Shown in pieces: positions 1-8,341 of a stretch of DNA of 64,000 nucleotides; position 1 is the first letter of the stretch; each line of letters opens with the position of its first letter. The notes beneath the pieces were generated by a model, which saw nothing but the letters and a program-made list of their open reading frames with translations, was not told the DNA's origin and ran no database searches. Made by a program: the position numbers and the translations under genes. Source of the DNA: PNON01 sp963757065 (GTDB taxonomy: Bacteria; Chloroflexota; Anaerolineae; Anaerolineales; Anaerolineaceae); assembly GCA_963757065.1 (NCBI GenBank), contig CAVWQC010000001.1, positions 577,753-641,752 on the forward strand, in the 5' to 3' direction.

Positions 1-76
1 TAATGCCCATCATCAGCAACCTAACTTGAACTTCTTCTCCATTTTTCACCAGGGTAGGAGGATGAAGAGAGGTTAT

Positions 77-798
77 CTACTCGATCTCAATATAGATCCT
101 TTTGTTGATCTTGCCCTTGCTCTTATAATCCACGATCTTCATTCGTCCCACTTCAGCCGGTGGACGCGACATGTGTCCCGCCATCCGCCTGCAGATCCAG
201 CCCGATTATCTCCACAGTCCGGACTTCCGGTATGCCTGGGCGGCAGCAGGTTGATCTTGGTGCGGATCAGGTCCGGGATTTTGAAAGCTTCCTCCCGAGG
301 AAGGATCTTGACCCGTACCGGTAAATTCTTTTCCACCTCACGGTTGACTGCCTGTTCGATTCCATCCACCAGGTCGCGGGTCATCGATTCGAATTCAAAA
401 TCCATCCGACCCTGCTGCAGATCCATATCGCCACCGGTGACTTGCGCCCCGAAGTCTCGAAAGATCACACCGCACAGGATATGCATTGCCGTATGAGTGC
501 GCATTAACCTGTAACGCCGCTCCCAGTCCAAGCTCCCTTTGACCAGACTTCCCGCCACCGGTAATGAGTCTGTCCCAGCCAAAAGGTGTTCTATTCCTTC
601 CGGACCCTTGCGGGTCTTCTCCACCTGCCAGGTTTGGTTTCCCATCGACATTGTTCCCAGGTCACATAACTGTCCTCCTCCGCCCGGGTAAAAAGCCGTC
701 TTGTCCAGGACAACAGATCGGGAAGCAACATCGCTGAATAAGACTCCCGCTTCGAATTCACGCAGGTAGCTGTCGGTATGATAAAGGTATTCGGTCAT
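77..798 (-). CDS. alaX: AlaX-type alanyl-tRNA editing protein (two frameshifts)
   Basis: Stand-alone homologue of the alanyl-tRNA synthetase editing domain, which hydrolyses Ser or Gly mischarged onto tRNA-Ala in the cytoplasm. The zinc motif HTAMH is at residues 102-106, after a PGGGGQ turn near residue 38. The ATG at 798 follows a GGAGGAA Shine-Dalgarno. The first frame runs to about 257 and then becomes nonsense. A one-base shift there (a CCC run) restores PGIPEVRTVEI and the second zinc segment DGGTHV. A second one-base shift near 160 restores GEVGRMKIVDYK to a stop at 77. The repaired length of about 240 residues suits small AlaX proteins, whose second motif often lacks the Cys of CGGTH. 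Both breaks look like single-base indel errors; a recent pseudogene is the alternative. Confidence 0.85.
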
Positions 799-896
799 AA
801 TTCCTCCATTCGATTTCTGTGACTTATTATACAATTATGAGCAGCACCAGAATGACCCATCGGGGTTATAACTTTATATCACTTTCTGGAGGAGTC

Positions 897-1644
897 TTGG
901 AACGGTTTTTTGCTAAAGACTGGAATGGTGGTCCTTTCGTGCTTTTTGGTCACAGATCACCTGGCCATCATCGCATTTTTTGTGCTCCTGAACCTTTCCT
1001 TTTTCTGGCTGCGCAAGATCAAGAGCGAGCGATTCCGGTTCCGTTTACGGCTGGGTCTGGCAATCTCATTACTTCTTTTTGAGGTTGCCTGGCAAACCTG
1101 GAGCATAAGCGTCGGAAAGTGGAACATCCGTGAGAACCTTCCATTGCATATGTGCTCGCTCTTCCTTTTTATTAATTCGATCATGGTGTTAACCCGTTCC
1201 AAAACGTTGTATGAGCTTTCCTATTGCCTGGGGATTGGCAGCGGGTTGCAGGCATTCCTGACCCCCGACCCGGGACCCTACGGGTTATGGCATTTCGTCG
1301 CAGTTCAGACAATTTTCGGGCATGGATTGCTGGTCTCCCTGACCATCTACATGACCATCGTGGAAGGATTTCGCCCGCGATGGAGTTCCATCCCCAAAAC
1401 TTACCTTTTCGGGGTGTCTGCATTGCTCTTCTCTTACCTGGTGAATCGTATGTTGGGCAGCAATTATATATTCACTTTGCACAAACCTGCTTCTGCCAGC
1501 CTGCTGGATCTCCTGGGTCCATATCCCTGGTATCTATTGTCCATGGCTGGAGTTGCCCTTATTATTATGCTGCTATTGGTCGCACCCTGGGAGATTTGGA
1601 AAACGATCCACAGTAATCGAAAAAAAATGATTCTGATTACCTGA
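897..1644 (+). CDS. YwaF-like (TIGR02206 type) integral membrane protein, copy 1 (frameshift)
   Basis: Multi-pass membrane protein with about six hydrophobic segments, resembling the YwaF/TIGR02206 family of unknown function. Family-like features are LPLHMCSLF, the LGIGSGLQAFLTPD stretch and LHKPASASLLD. The likely start is TTG at 897, four bases after GGAGG (888-892); it gives LERFFAKDWNGGPFVLFG, matching the start of the paralogue at 1703. A one-base shift near 945-955 is needed to reach the main frame, which is open from 910. About 250 residues. Forms a tandem pair with the next gene, probably by duplication. Function unknown. Confidence 0.75.
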
Positions 1645-1702
1645 GAACTGAACTTAATTCGTTGTGTTTAGTCATATTTTTAAAATATTCTGGAGGCACA
1701 TC

Positions 1703-2454
1703 ATGGACGGCATCGGCAGGTACTTTGCAAAGGTTTGGGACGGAGGTGATTTTGTTGTGTTTGGTAAAGATCACCTGGTATTTATTATTTTTGTCCTTTT
1801 AATAAACATTTCTTTCATCTGGATGCGGCGCATTAAAAGCGAACACTTCCGCCGCAACATGCGTTGGGGTATGGCGTTCACCTCCATCTTCGTGGAACTG
1901 CCTGGCACACTTGGAAGATCTGGCTGGGAGAGTGGACAGTAGCCGAGATGCTTCCACTGCACTTGTGCTCTATCTTTGTCATCCTCAACAGCATTATGCT
2001 CTTCACCCGTAACTATCGCATCTATGAATTCAGTTACTTCCTGGGGATTGGCGGTGCATTACAGGCGTTCCTGACCCCGGATGCTGGCGTTTACGGCCTC
2101 TGGCACTTCCGCCCCATTCAGACCCTGGTGGCGCATGGATTGATCATCACTGAAGGTGTATATATGACCGTCGTGGAAGGTTTCCGCCCACAGATCAAAT
2201 CGTTCCTGAATGTATTTATTTACGGAAATATCGCCATGGCTGTCGTGTATGTCATCAATTTACTGGTGGGGGGCAACTATATGTTCCTGATGCATAAACC
2301 CGTCACTGCCAGCCTGTTGGATGTCCTTGGACCATGGCCCTGGTATATCCTTTCGCTGGAGGCGGTTGGTTTTGTCATGTTTGGCTTGTTGTATCTACCC
2401 TGGGTTTTCATCGACTGGCGGGCAAAGCGCCGGATGGCTCTTGAACCCGGATAA
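1703..2454 (+). CDS. YwaF-like (TIGR02206 type) integral membrane protein, copy 2 (frameshift)
   Basis: Paralogue of the preceding gene with the same layout: MDGIGRYFAKVWDGG start, LPLHLCSIF, LGIGGALQAFLTPDAG and MHKPVTASLLDVLG. The ATG at 1703 follows TGGAGG at 1691-1696. The frame is broken near 1899, where GAACTGCCTGG is one base shorter than GAGGTTGCCTGG at the same place in copy 1, so a single-base deletion explains it. After repair the protein has about 251 residues and six hydrophobic segments. The gap to copy 1 is only 58 bases, so co-transcription is likely. Function unknown. Confidence 0.75.
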
Positions 2455-3004
2455 TATGATTCAGGACGTTGGTTTTGAAGTAAACACAGGATGCATCGGC
2501 AACTGGTATCCTGTTGCTGGAGTTATGAGGAAAATCGGATCTCTTTCAAAGTCGAAGATTTCCCGCTATTCTTTCGTTTTCTTCCTAATGTTCATTAAGT
2601 TCAACACCTAATTCGCACCTAACCTGCGTTTCGTCTCATAGATATGGAACTTCGTTAAAATAATATATTTTGTGGTTGTTCTTGCTATTTCAAGCATAAT
2701 TCTCTCAATTAATGTATTAATAACACTGAATTTTTGGAATATTTTGCAGGTTGTATATTTCGCAGGATTCGATATACTATAAAGTAAGCAGTAACAACTT
2801 TGGCGTAAGCCAGATCCTTCTTATATTCGACAAATCAAAAATACTTAAGAGTTTGGATGGCGGGATTGAAAAACTGTCAGGGGAATATTTCGTATATCAT
2901 CAGTAATAAAACCCAAATAATTTCTTCTGATTCCATGAGTTATGCTCCAATCCTAGCTCCTGGGATCTCTTTTTATCCAGTCAACCATATCAGCGAGAAA
3001 TCCT
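2455..3004. other. AT-rich intergenic region
   Basis: About 550 bases between the YwaF-like pair and the diguanylate cyclase gene. I see no convincing gene, tRNA, intrinsic terminator or strong promoter. The sequence is AT-rich and probably holds the promoter of the downstream cyclase. Confidence 0.5.
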
Positions 3005-5647
3005 GTGAATCATAATCCCCCGGACAAAACAATTTCTAATACTCCATCAGTATCCAGCAAAGTAATTGTAAGCTGGAAAGAAGTGCTAGAATTGCTGGTT
3101 ATCACGATTGTGTACTGGATAATGGTTCACCTTGGCCTCTTGCTGGTGACACAATCTGAAGGAATAGCATCGATTTGGCCAGCCAGCGGGTTTGCATTAG
3201 CAGTTTTATTACTTAAAGCGAAACACCGGTGGCCGCTTTTACTTACCATTATTTTTGTTACAAACGCATTTGGAAACTGGAGCTTTGGCAACCCCCCTTT
3301 GGTCAGCCTGGGTTTTGCTCTTGCAAATACCTTGGAACCGGCACTTGGCGCATGGGTAATGGTCACTTTTTGTAAATCAAAAATTACTTTTGAAACTACC
3401 AGGGAAATCGTAGTGTTGTTCTTAGTTGGAGTTATTGTCAATGCTTTCACTGCCTTGCTGGGTGCTCTTACTTCCTCCCTGGTTTTCCATTCCACATTTC
3501 TGAACGCCTGGTATGTGTGGTGGGCATCAGATGGATTGGGAATCATTCTAATCACTCCATTTATCATCAGTTGGACAACACAAAATAAGGTAATTCCTTC
3601 TGCTTCGTTGCGGCAAATTTTAGAGACTTCAATCCTGGTGGTCATTATAGCTGTGTTCGCCTGGTTGTTATATGGTCCATTCACAATTGCAGAAAATCCG
3701 CTCCTTGGCAATTACATGCTCTTTCCGTTATTAATTTGGATGGCTTTCCGGTTAAGCCCGCGGGGTGTTGCGCGAGTACTTTTATTGGTCGCGGTGATTG
3801 CCACCTGGAACACGTTGCGTGGACATGGTATTTTTAGCCTTACCAATCAGGATCAGGCAGAACAACTGGTGTCCCTGCAGATTTTCCTCGCAGTTGAAAC
3901 TTTCTCTGGTTTGATATTAAGTGCCATCATCTCCGAACGCCGTACAGCCGAGACACAAAAGGAGACTGCTCTCAAGGCAATGCGGGAAAGTGAAGCCAAA
4001 TTCCAGACCATCTTTGATGATGCACCTATCGGAATCTTTCAATCAACAGCGCAAGGACAGTACCGGTTGGTAAACCCGGCCATGGCGCATATTTTTGGCT
4101 ATGATTCACCAGCAGAGATGGTCGCAAGCGTTTCCGATATCAGTAAACAGGTCTATGTAAATCCTTCAGACAGACTCGATTTTCAGCATTCGCTGGTCCA
4201 GAACGGAAATATTTTTGAATATGTCGGGGAAAATTATCGAAAGGATAAAAGTATTGTTTGGACTCAAACGACTGCCCGGGTCGTTAAAGACACCATGGGG
4301 AATATCCTATTCTATGAGGGATTTATCACCGATATCAGTGAACGCATCAAGGCTGAGGCAATACTGAAAGAAAGCGAAAAGCAATTTCGCTTTATGTTCG
4401 AAAAATCGCCTATTGGGTATACGCTCACTTCAATTGAAGGCGAGTATCTCCAGGTTAATCATGCTTTTGCTGATATGCTCGGCTATTCAGTGGATGAACT
4501 TGTTGGAAAGAATTGGGCAGATATCACTGTTCCTGAAGATATCGATCCAAATCACCGGATCCTTAATCTCGTTCTTTCGGGTAAACAAAATTCCACCTTT
4601 TTTGAAAAACGATATTTCCGCAAAGACGGGAGCATGATCGAAGTATTCATCAGTTCAACATTGCTGAAGGGCGAGCAAGATGAACCGCGATATTTCATTA
4701 CGAACATTATTGACATTACTGAACGCAAGCAGGCTGAATTGGAAAAGGAAGCCGTTCTCGAAGCGCTGCGCGTGAGTGAACAGCAATTTAAATTAGTTTC
4801 GGAACTCACTTCCGACTATATTTATAAGATCGGGGTATCAGCGGAGGGGAAAGTCTCGCTGGAATTTGTGACCGATAGTTATTACTCCGCAACCGGCCGG
4901 GATATTAATAAAACCAGGACATTTGATCAATGGATTGAAATCTTTCATCCCGATGACCTTAGCAAGGCAATCCTCTTCATGCAAGACCTGATCAATACAC
5001 ACCAACCCGGTAAATTGGAATGTAGAACATACACCGGTAACGGCAAATTGCGTTGGATCGAGATCGTAGCCCAACCTGAAGTAAATGAGAAAGAAAATCG
5101 GGTTGTAAATATAATTGGGGCAGTAAAAGACATCACTGAGCGCAAAGAGGCGGAAACCAAACTTCAGACCCTGAGTCTGCATGATCAACTGACTGGTTTG
5201 TATAACCGCGGGTATTTCGAAGAAAGCATGCAGCAGCTCGAACATGGCCGGCAATTCCCAATCAGCATCCTGATGGCTGATTTGGACAACCTGAAAAGCA
5301 CCAATGACCGTGCCGGCCATGCCGCAGGAGACGACCTATTAATACGCGCAGCTCTGGTATTGACCAAAGCATTCCGTGCTGAAGATGTGGTCGCCCGCAT
5401 AGGCGGAGATGAGTTTGTCGTCCTGCTGCCCAGCACATCCGCCGTCGAGGCAGAAGTTGCGGTCGATCGGTTTAGACACTGCCTCGAAGAGGATAATAAA
5501 GCTCATCCTGGATCACCGCTAAAGATCTCCTGTGGAATTAGCACCGCAGAGAAGGGTGATTCCCTGGAAGAAACGCTCAAGGACGCCGATGCAAGTATGT
5601 ACCACGAGAAAAAACGGCGGAATCTTAATACCAGGCAATTATCTTAG
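3005..5647 (+). CDS. MASE1-PAS-PAS-PAS-GGDEF diguanylate cyclase
   Basis: Membrane-bound sensor that probably makes cyclic di-GMP from two GTP. Residues about 25-310 are a MASE1-type sensor of many hydrophobic helices (TQSEGIASIWPASG near its start). Three PAS/PAC units follow at about 330-450, 455-575 and 590-715, each closed by an ITER/ISER PAC end. The GGDEF domain covers about 720-876, with an intact GGDEF at 800-804 and an RAED sequence five residues before it that fits the RxxD inhibitory site. The active site therefore looks competent and product-inhibited. The start is GTG at 3005; no EAL or HTH domain is present. It stands alone. The structured RNA downstream at 5.98 kb does not match a c-di-GMP riboswitch by eye. 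Confidence 0.93.
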   Translation: MNHNPPDKTISNTPSVSSKVIVSWKEVLELLVITIVYWIMVHLGLLLVTQSEGIASIWPASGFALAVLLLKAKHRWPLLLTIIFVTNAFGNWSFGNPPLVSLGFALANTLEPALGAWVMVTFCKSKITFETTREIVVLFLVGVIVNAFTALLGALTSSLVFHSTFLNAWYVWWASDGLGIILITPFIISWTTQNKVIPSASLRQILETSILVVIIAVFAWLLYGPFTIAENPLLGNYMLFPLLIWMAFRLSPRGVARVLLLVAVIATWNTLRGHGIFSLTNQDQAEQLVSLQIFLAVETFSGLILSAIISERRTAETQKETALKAMRESEAKFQTIFDDAPIGIFQSTAQGQYRLVNPAMAHIFGYDSPAEMVASVSDISKQVYVNPSDRLDFQHSLVQNGNIFEYVGENYRKDKSIVWTQTTARVVKDTMGNILFYEGFITDISERIKAEAILKESEKQFRFMFEKSPIGYTLTSIEGEYLQVNHAFADMLGYSVDELVGKNWADITVPEDIDPNHRILNLVLSGKQNSTFFEKRYFRKDGSMIEVFISSTLLKGEQDEPRYFITNIIDITERKQAELEKEAVLEALRVSEQQFKLVSELTSDYIYKIGVSAEGKVSLEFVTDSYYSATGRDINKTRTFDQWIEIFHPDDLSKAILFMQDLINTHQPGKLECRTYTGNGKLRWIEIVAQPEVNEKENRVVNIIGAVKDITERKEAETKLQTLSLHDQLTGLYNRGYFEESMQQLEHGRQFPISILMADLDNLKSTNDRAGHAAGDDLLIRAALVLTKAFRAEDVVARIGGDEFVVLLPSTSAVEAEVAVDRFRHCLEEDNKAHPGSPLKISCGISTAEKGDSLEETLKDADASMYHEKKRRNLNTRQLS

Positions 5648-5938
5648 CCGGTAATCGGACTTGATCAGGTGTGTTTATCCACTAATTACTCGACCAATTC
5701 AAGTCATCCATGAAAAAACGCCTGGGGGGTTGAAGGTTATTGTATTCCATTATGGAAAGTGGAACGGGGAATAATTACCGCGAATAACTAGTTTGTTATG
5801 ATTTTTTGACTGTGAAAAGCCGAACCAAAAATCGGCCAGATTTTTTAGGTTATTCCGCTATATCGGAGATAAATAATGAATAAAACCAGTTTTCGGAATA
5901 ATTTAAGGAAAGTGTAAGGAATAGTTAATATCTTCTAC

Positions 5939-5968
5939 TTGACTTGCATATCTACAATATCTTATAAT
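5939..5968 (+). promoter_or_regulatory. Sigma-70-type promoter
   Basis: TTGACT at 5939-5944 and a perfect TATAAT at 5963-5968, 18 bases apart. A transcript would begin near 5975 and run straight into the structured RNA that ends in a terminator at 6107. Confidence 0.7.
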
Positions 5969-5974
5969 TTCTTT

Positions 5975-6107
5975 AGTTGCATATAGGGAAGCTTTGAACT
6001 AAGAATTTTATTGGTCGCACGGTTTGCGCGGGGGAGTGAGGCTGCGCAGGCGAGATTCTTAGGGAGCGAATTGCGAAACCGGCCGGGTTAATCTGGGTCG
6101 GTTTTTT
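5975..6107 (+). ncRNA. Putative structured small RNA or leader with pseudoknot potential
   Basis: A region of about 130 bases with a strong promoter in front and an intrinsic terminator at its end. An 8-bp stem CTAAGAAT (5999-6006) with ATTCTTAG (6055-6062) encloses a smaller stem TGCGC (6025-6029) with GCGCA (6044-6048). CGGTTT (6020-6025), inside the outer stem, can pair with AAACCG (6076-6081), outside it, which would make a pseudoknot. AAACCG also opens the terminator stem, so the two folds compete as in a riboswitch or attenuator. No open frame is seen. I do not recognise the class. Confidence 0.5.
6077..6107 (+). terminator. Intrinsic terminator of the structured RNA
   Basis: AACCGGCC pairs with GGGTCGGTT across a short loop (one wobble or mismatch) and is followed by TTTTTT. 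It shares its 5' arm with the possible pseudoknot partner AAACCG. Confidence 0.6.
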
Positions 6108-6157
6108 AATTGCATGCAACGCTCAGGAGGTCGTTCGAATTTTCTGAAAGTTTAGGT

Positions 6158-6481
6158 AGTCAAGGAATTACTTGACGTCTTAAAAGTGCGTCTCGACTGG
6201 TTGCAGCCAATCGAGACAAGATAAAAGGGAACCGGAAAGCGCCCTCTGTATCGATTTAATTATACAGACGGGGGACATTGATGTCAAGAAACCCTTTCAT
6301 TATCTTCATTATATTGGGAAGGCGCATGGTTGCAGCCGTACGCCGGATCCATTCTTCAGGGAAACAGAGAAGCGCTTCTGTATCAGGCAGGTCTTCCAGC
6401 GGCCTCTGAAGGGAAAGGAAAGAGGGAAAGCAGCGGAACGAAAAATGACTGGCAATTGTATCCTTTGAGCTTCAAGCTCAG
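6158..6481 (+). other. Run of hairpins upstream of the TasA/SipW-like operon
   Basis: Non-coding stretch with many inverted repeats: GTCAAG/CTTGAC near 6158-6175, GTCTCGA (6190-6196) with TCGAGAC (6211-6217), CTGTAT/ATACAG near 6246-6267, GGCG/CGCC at 6321-6344, the palindrome AGAAGCGCTTCT near 6368-6379 and TGAGCTTCAAGCTCA near 6467-6481. TGGTTGCAGCC occurs twice, at 6198-6208 and 6327-6337, each time as a hairpin apex. It may be a long structured 5' leader. No family recognised. Confidence 0.4.
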
Positions 6482-6524
6482 TCGATCATAACCAATTCAA
6501 TTCATAAATTAGGGAGAATGGATA

Positions 6525-7146
6525 ATGAAAAAGAAAATTTTGGTTGTTGTTTCACTGCTCATTGTAGTTGCTTTGTTAACCACCGGCGCTTTTGCTTACT
6601 TCACAACTCAATGCACGACATGCGACCGGAAACATTCAAGCTGGTAACGCTGGATCTTAAAATTGCAGCTGTAGTCCCTTCAGCTAATTGCCCGGCTGCG
6701 AATGAAATCGTTGCAACAGATGTCACCTTATGGGATTTAGACAAATATAGCCCCTGGCGATAAGTCACCGGCAAACTTTGCATGAAAAATACAGGAACCA
6801 TTGACCAATTGCTCAGGTTGGTTTTGATTGGACCGGTATGACCGGTACTCTTGCGGAACATCTTTTTGTCACAAAACTTGAGAACTCAAGAACTGGTGAT
6901 GAGATTGCCGCATATATCGTAGCAAATGATGTAAATAGTGATGGGAAAATGTCATTAGCTGAACTTGGGCGATGGTGCCGGTGAAGATGAATATTGGGTT
7001 GGTGGAGTTAATATATTCCTTCCAGTTGATGATGTACAATGGGTTATTACTCATTCGTTTTTGATCCGGCAGCTGGAAATGAATTCCAAAACATGAATTT
7101 CGGATATACCCTCACCATTACTGGATATCAACATCCAAAGTATTAA
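6525..7146 (+). pseudogene. TasA/camelysin-like secreted protein, broken by several frameshifts
   Basis: The ATG at 6525, after AGGGAG, starts a lysine-rich signal peptide ending in TTGAFAYFTT, typical of SipW-dependent TasA/camelysin (Peptidase_M73-like) proteins. The expected next motif TGNIQAG...LDLKI is present but split between frames near 6640. Further pieces appear in shifting frames: DKSPANFAMKNTG, VTKLENSRTGDEIAAYIVANDVNSDGKMSLAEL, DEYWVGGVNIFLPVDDVQWV and a final FGYTLTITGYQ ending at 7146. At least four shifts are needed, far more than in neighbouring genes, so it may be a real pseudogene or an error hotspot. It lies just before the SipW-like peptidase expected to process it. Repaired length is about 205 residues. 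Confidence 0.65.
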
Positions 7147-7229
7147 ACCTGTAATTTGATAATAACGTTCATAATTGGGGTGTTGGCCAAGTCAACACCC
7201 CAAAACCATTTATCAACATCGAAAACACT

Positions 7230-7646
7230 ATGATAAAAACAATTGGAAACATCTTCTTTTATGGCATTTGTGCTCTCCTGCTTTTTGTGGTTGCCTGCCA
7301 GGTTGGGCTGCTCCCGCTGCGTTTTACCTACTTTCTCAGTGGATCCATGCGCCCAACTTACGAACCGGGTGACATGGCTTTCCTGTACGTCGGCAAAACC
7401 ATCCAGGTGAACACCGGGGATGTTGTCTTTTTTTCATCAGGTGGTTATCCAACCCTGCACCGGGCAGTGAACGTCGAGAATGGGGTCATCACCACCAAGG
7501 GCGACGCCAACCCCGAAGCCGATAGGGAAAAGATCACCAGTGTGGATGGCAAACTGCTCTTCGCCATCCCAAAGATCGGGTATGCCATTGATGTGATCCG
7601 CATTTTCTTCAATAACCTCGGACAATTGATCCGGGGCAGCGGATAA
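7230..7646 (+). CDS. sipW: SipW-type signal peptidase I
   Basis: Small membrane signal peptidase of the archaeal/ER-type (SipW) family, which cleaves signal peptides of TasA-like secreted proteins. An N-terminal membrane helix is at about residues 5-27. The nucleophile is Ser39 in SGSMRP. The general base is His77 in TLHRAV, the ER-type Ser-His arrangement rather than Ser-Lys. Asp92 in KGDAN completes the conserved box. A second hydrophobic stretch lies near the C-terminus. At 138 residues it is short for the family, but all catalytic boxes are present. It sits between two TasA-like genes, which strongly suggests they are its substrates. Confidence 0.88.
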   Translation: MIKTIGNIFFYGICALLLFVVACQVGLLPLRFTYFLSGSMRPTYEPGDMAFLYVGKTIQVNTGDVVFFSSGGYPTLHRAVNVENGVITTKGDANPEADREKITSVDGKLLFAIPKIGYAIDVIRIFFNNLGQLIRGSG

Positions 7647-7686
7647 GTTCTTTTGCAATTATTTAGTTCAATTATGGAGGTATTCC

Positions 7687-8271
7687 ATGAAAAAAGTCGG
7701 GTTGTTGCTGCTGGTGTTAGGGGTCTTGAGTGTTTTAGCTTTCGGTATGACCGGTTCCGGCGCATGGTTCACATCTGTCACTGAATTGACCGGAAATTCC
7801 ATTTCCACCGGAACACTCGACCTGGGCGTGGAAGGCGGTCCTTTCGCCGCATCGGATCTGCAGCCCGGCGCCGGATGGAGCAATTTAGGCTGGTTCTGCG
7901 CAACGAACAACGGCAATTATGACCTGAAGTGGCGCGGCTGGATGTACGATCTGAATGATCCCAAAGGTCTGCGCGATTACCTGCACATCCGGGTGACCCT
8001 CAACCCCACCGACCACCAGGGAAATTACGGACCGCTGAATACGGTCCTGGTGAATGATGTACCCTTCACCGAATTATTATCCAACAGCAATACCACCATC
8101 CTGCTTGACGACACCACCATTTCAGCCGGAGACCCGGCTTTTACACCGGGATCGAAGATCTGTTACCAGCTTGAAGCCAGGCTTGGAGATGATGCGGGCA
8201 ACGCACAACAGGAAGGCTCGCTCACCGGCAAATTGTACCTGCTCGGCACCCAGTGGATCGCTCCCTGGTAA
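7687..8271 (+). CDS. TasA/camelysin-like secreted protein
   Basis: Secreted protein of 194 residues, probably a fibre- or matrix-forming TasA/camelysin relative. The signal peptide covers about residues 1-25 and is followed by the SipW-type cleavage region GSGAWFTS. Then comes GNSISTGTLDLGV, the usual early strand of the family. ATG 7687 has GGAGG seven bases upstream. It lies 40 bases after the signal peptidase gene and before a second, fused signal peptidase, so the four genes probably form one operon. Unlike the first TasA-like gene it is intact. Sequence identity to characterised TasA is probably low. Confidence 0.75.
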   Translation: MKKVGLLLLVLGVLSVLAFGMTGSGAWFTSVTELTGNSISTGTLDLGVEGGPFAASDLQPGAGWSNLGWFCATNNGNYDLKWRGWMYDLNDPKGLRDYLHIRVTLNPTDHQGNYGPLNTVLVNDVPFTELLSNSNTTILLDDTTISAGDPAFTPGSKICYQLEARLGDDAGNAQQEGSLTGKLYLLGTQWIAPW

Positions 8272-8341
8272 ACCGGGATTTTGAAACGCGAGGAGAAACA
8301 CAGCAGGATCGGTGTGAACCCGGTAAAGAGAGACAGGCGGC

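Noticed and set aside
3127..3711. 194-codon minus-strand ORF inside the cyclase gene
   Set aside because: It is antisense to the MASE1 membrane region and has no start signal or domain.
5975..6107. Cyclic di-GMP riboswitch, suggested by the nearby diguanylate cyclase
   Set aside because: No GEMM-I or class II consensus segments can be seen, and the element lies downstream of the cyclase gene; the class is left open.
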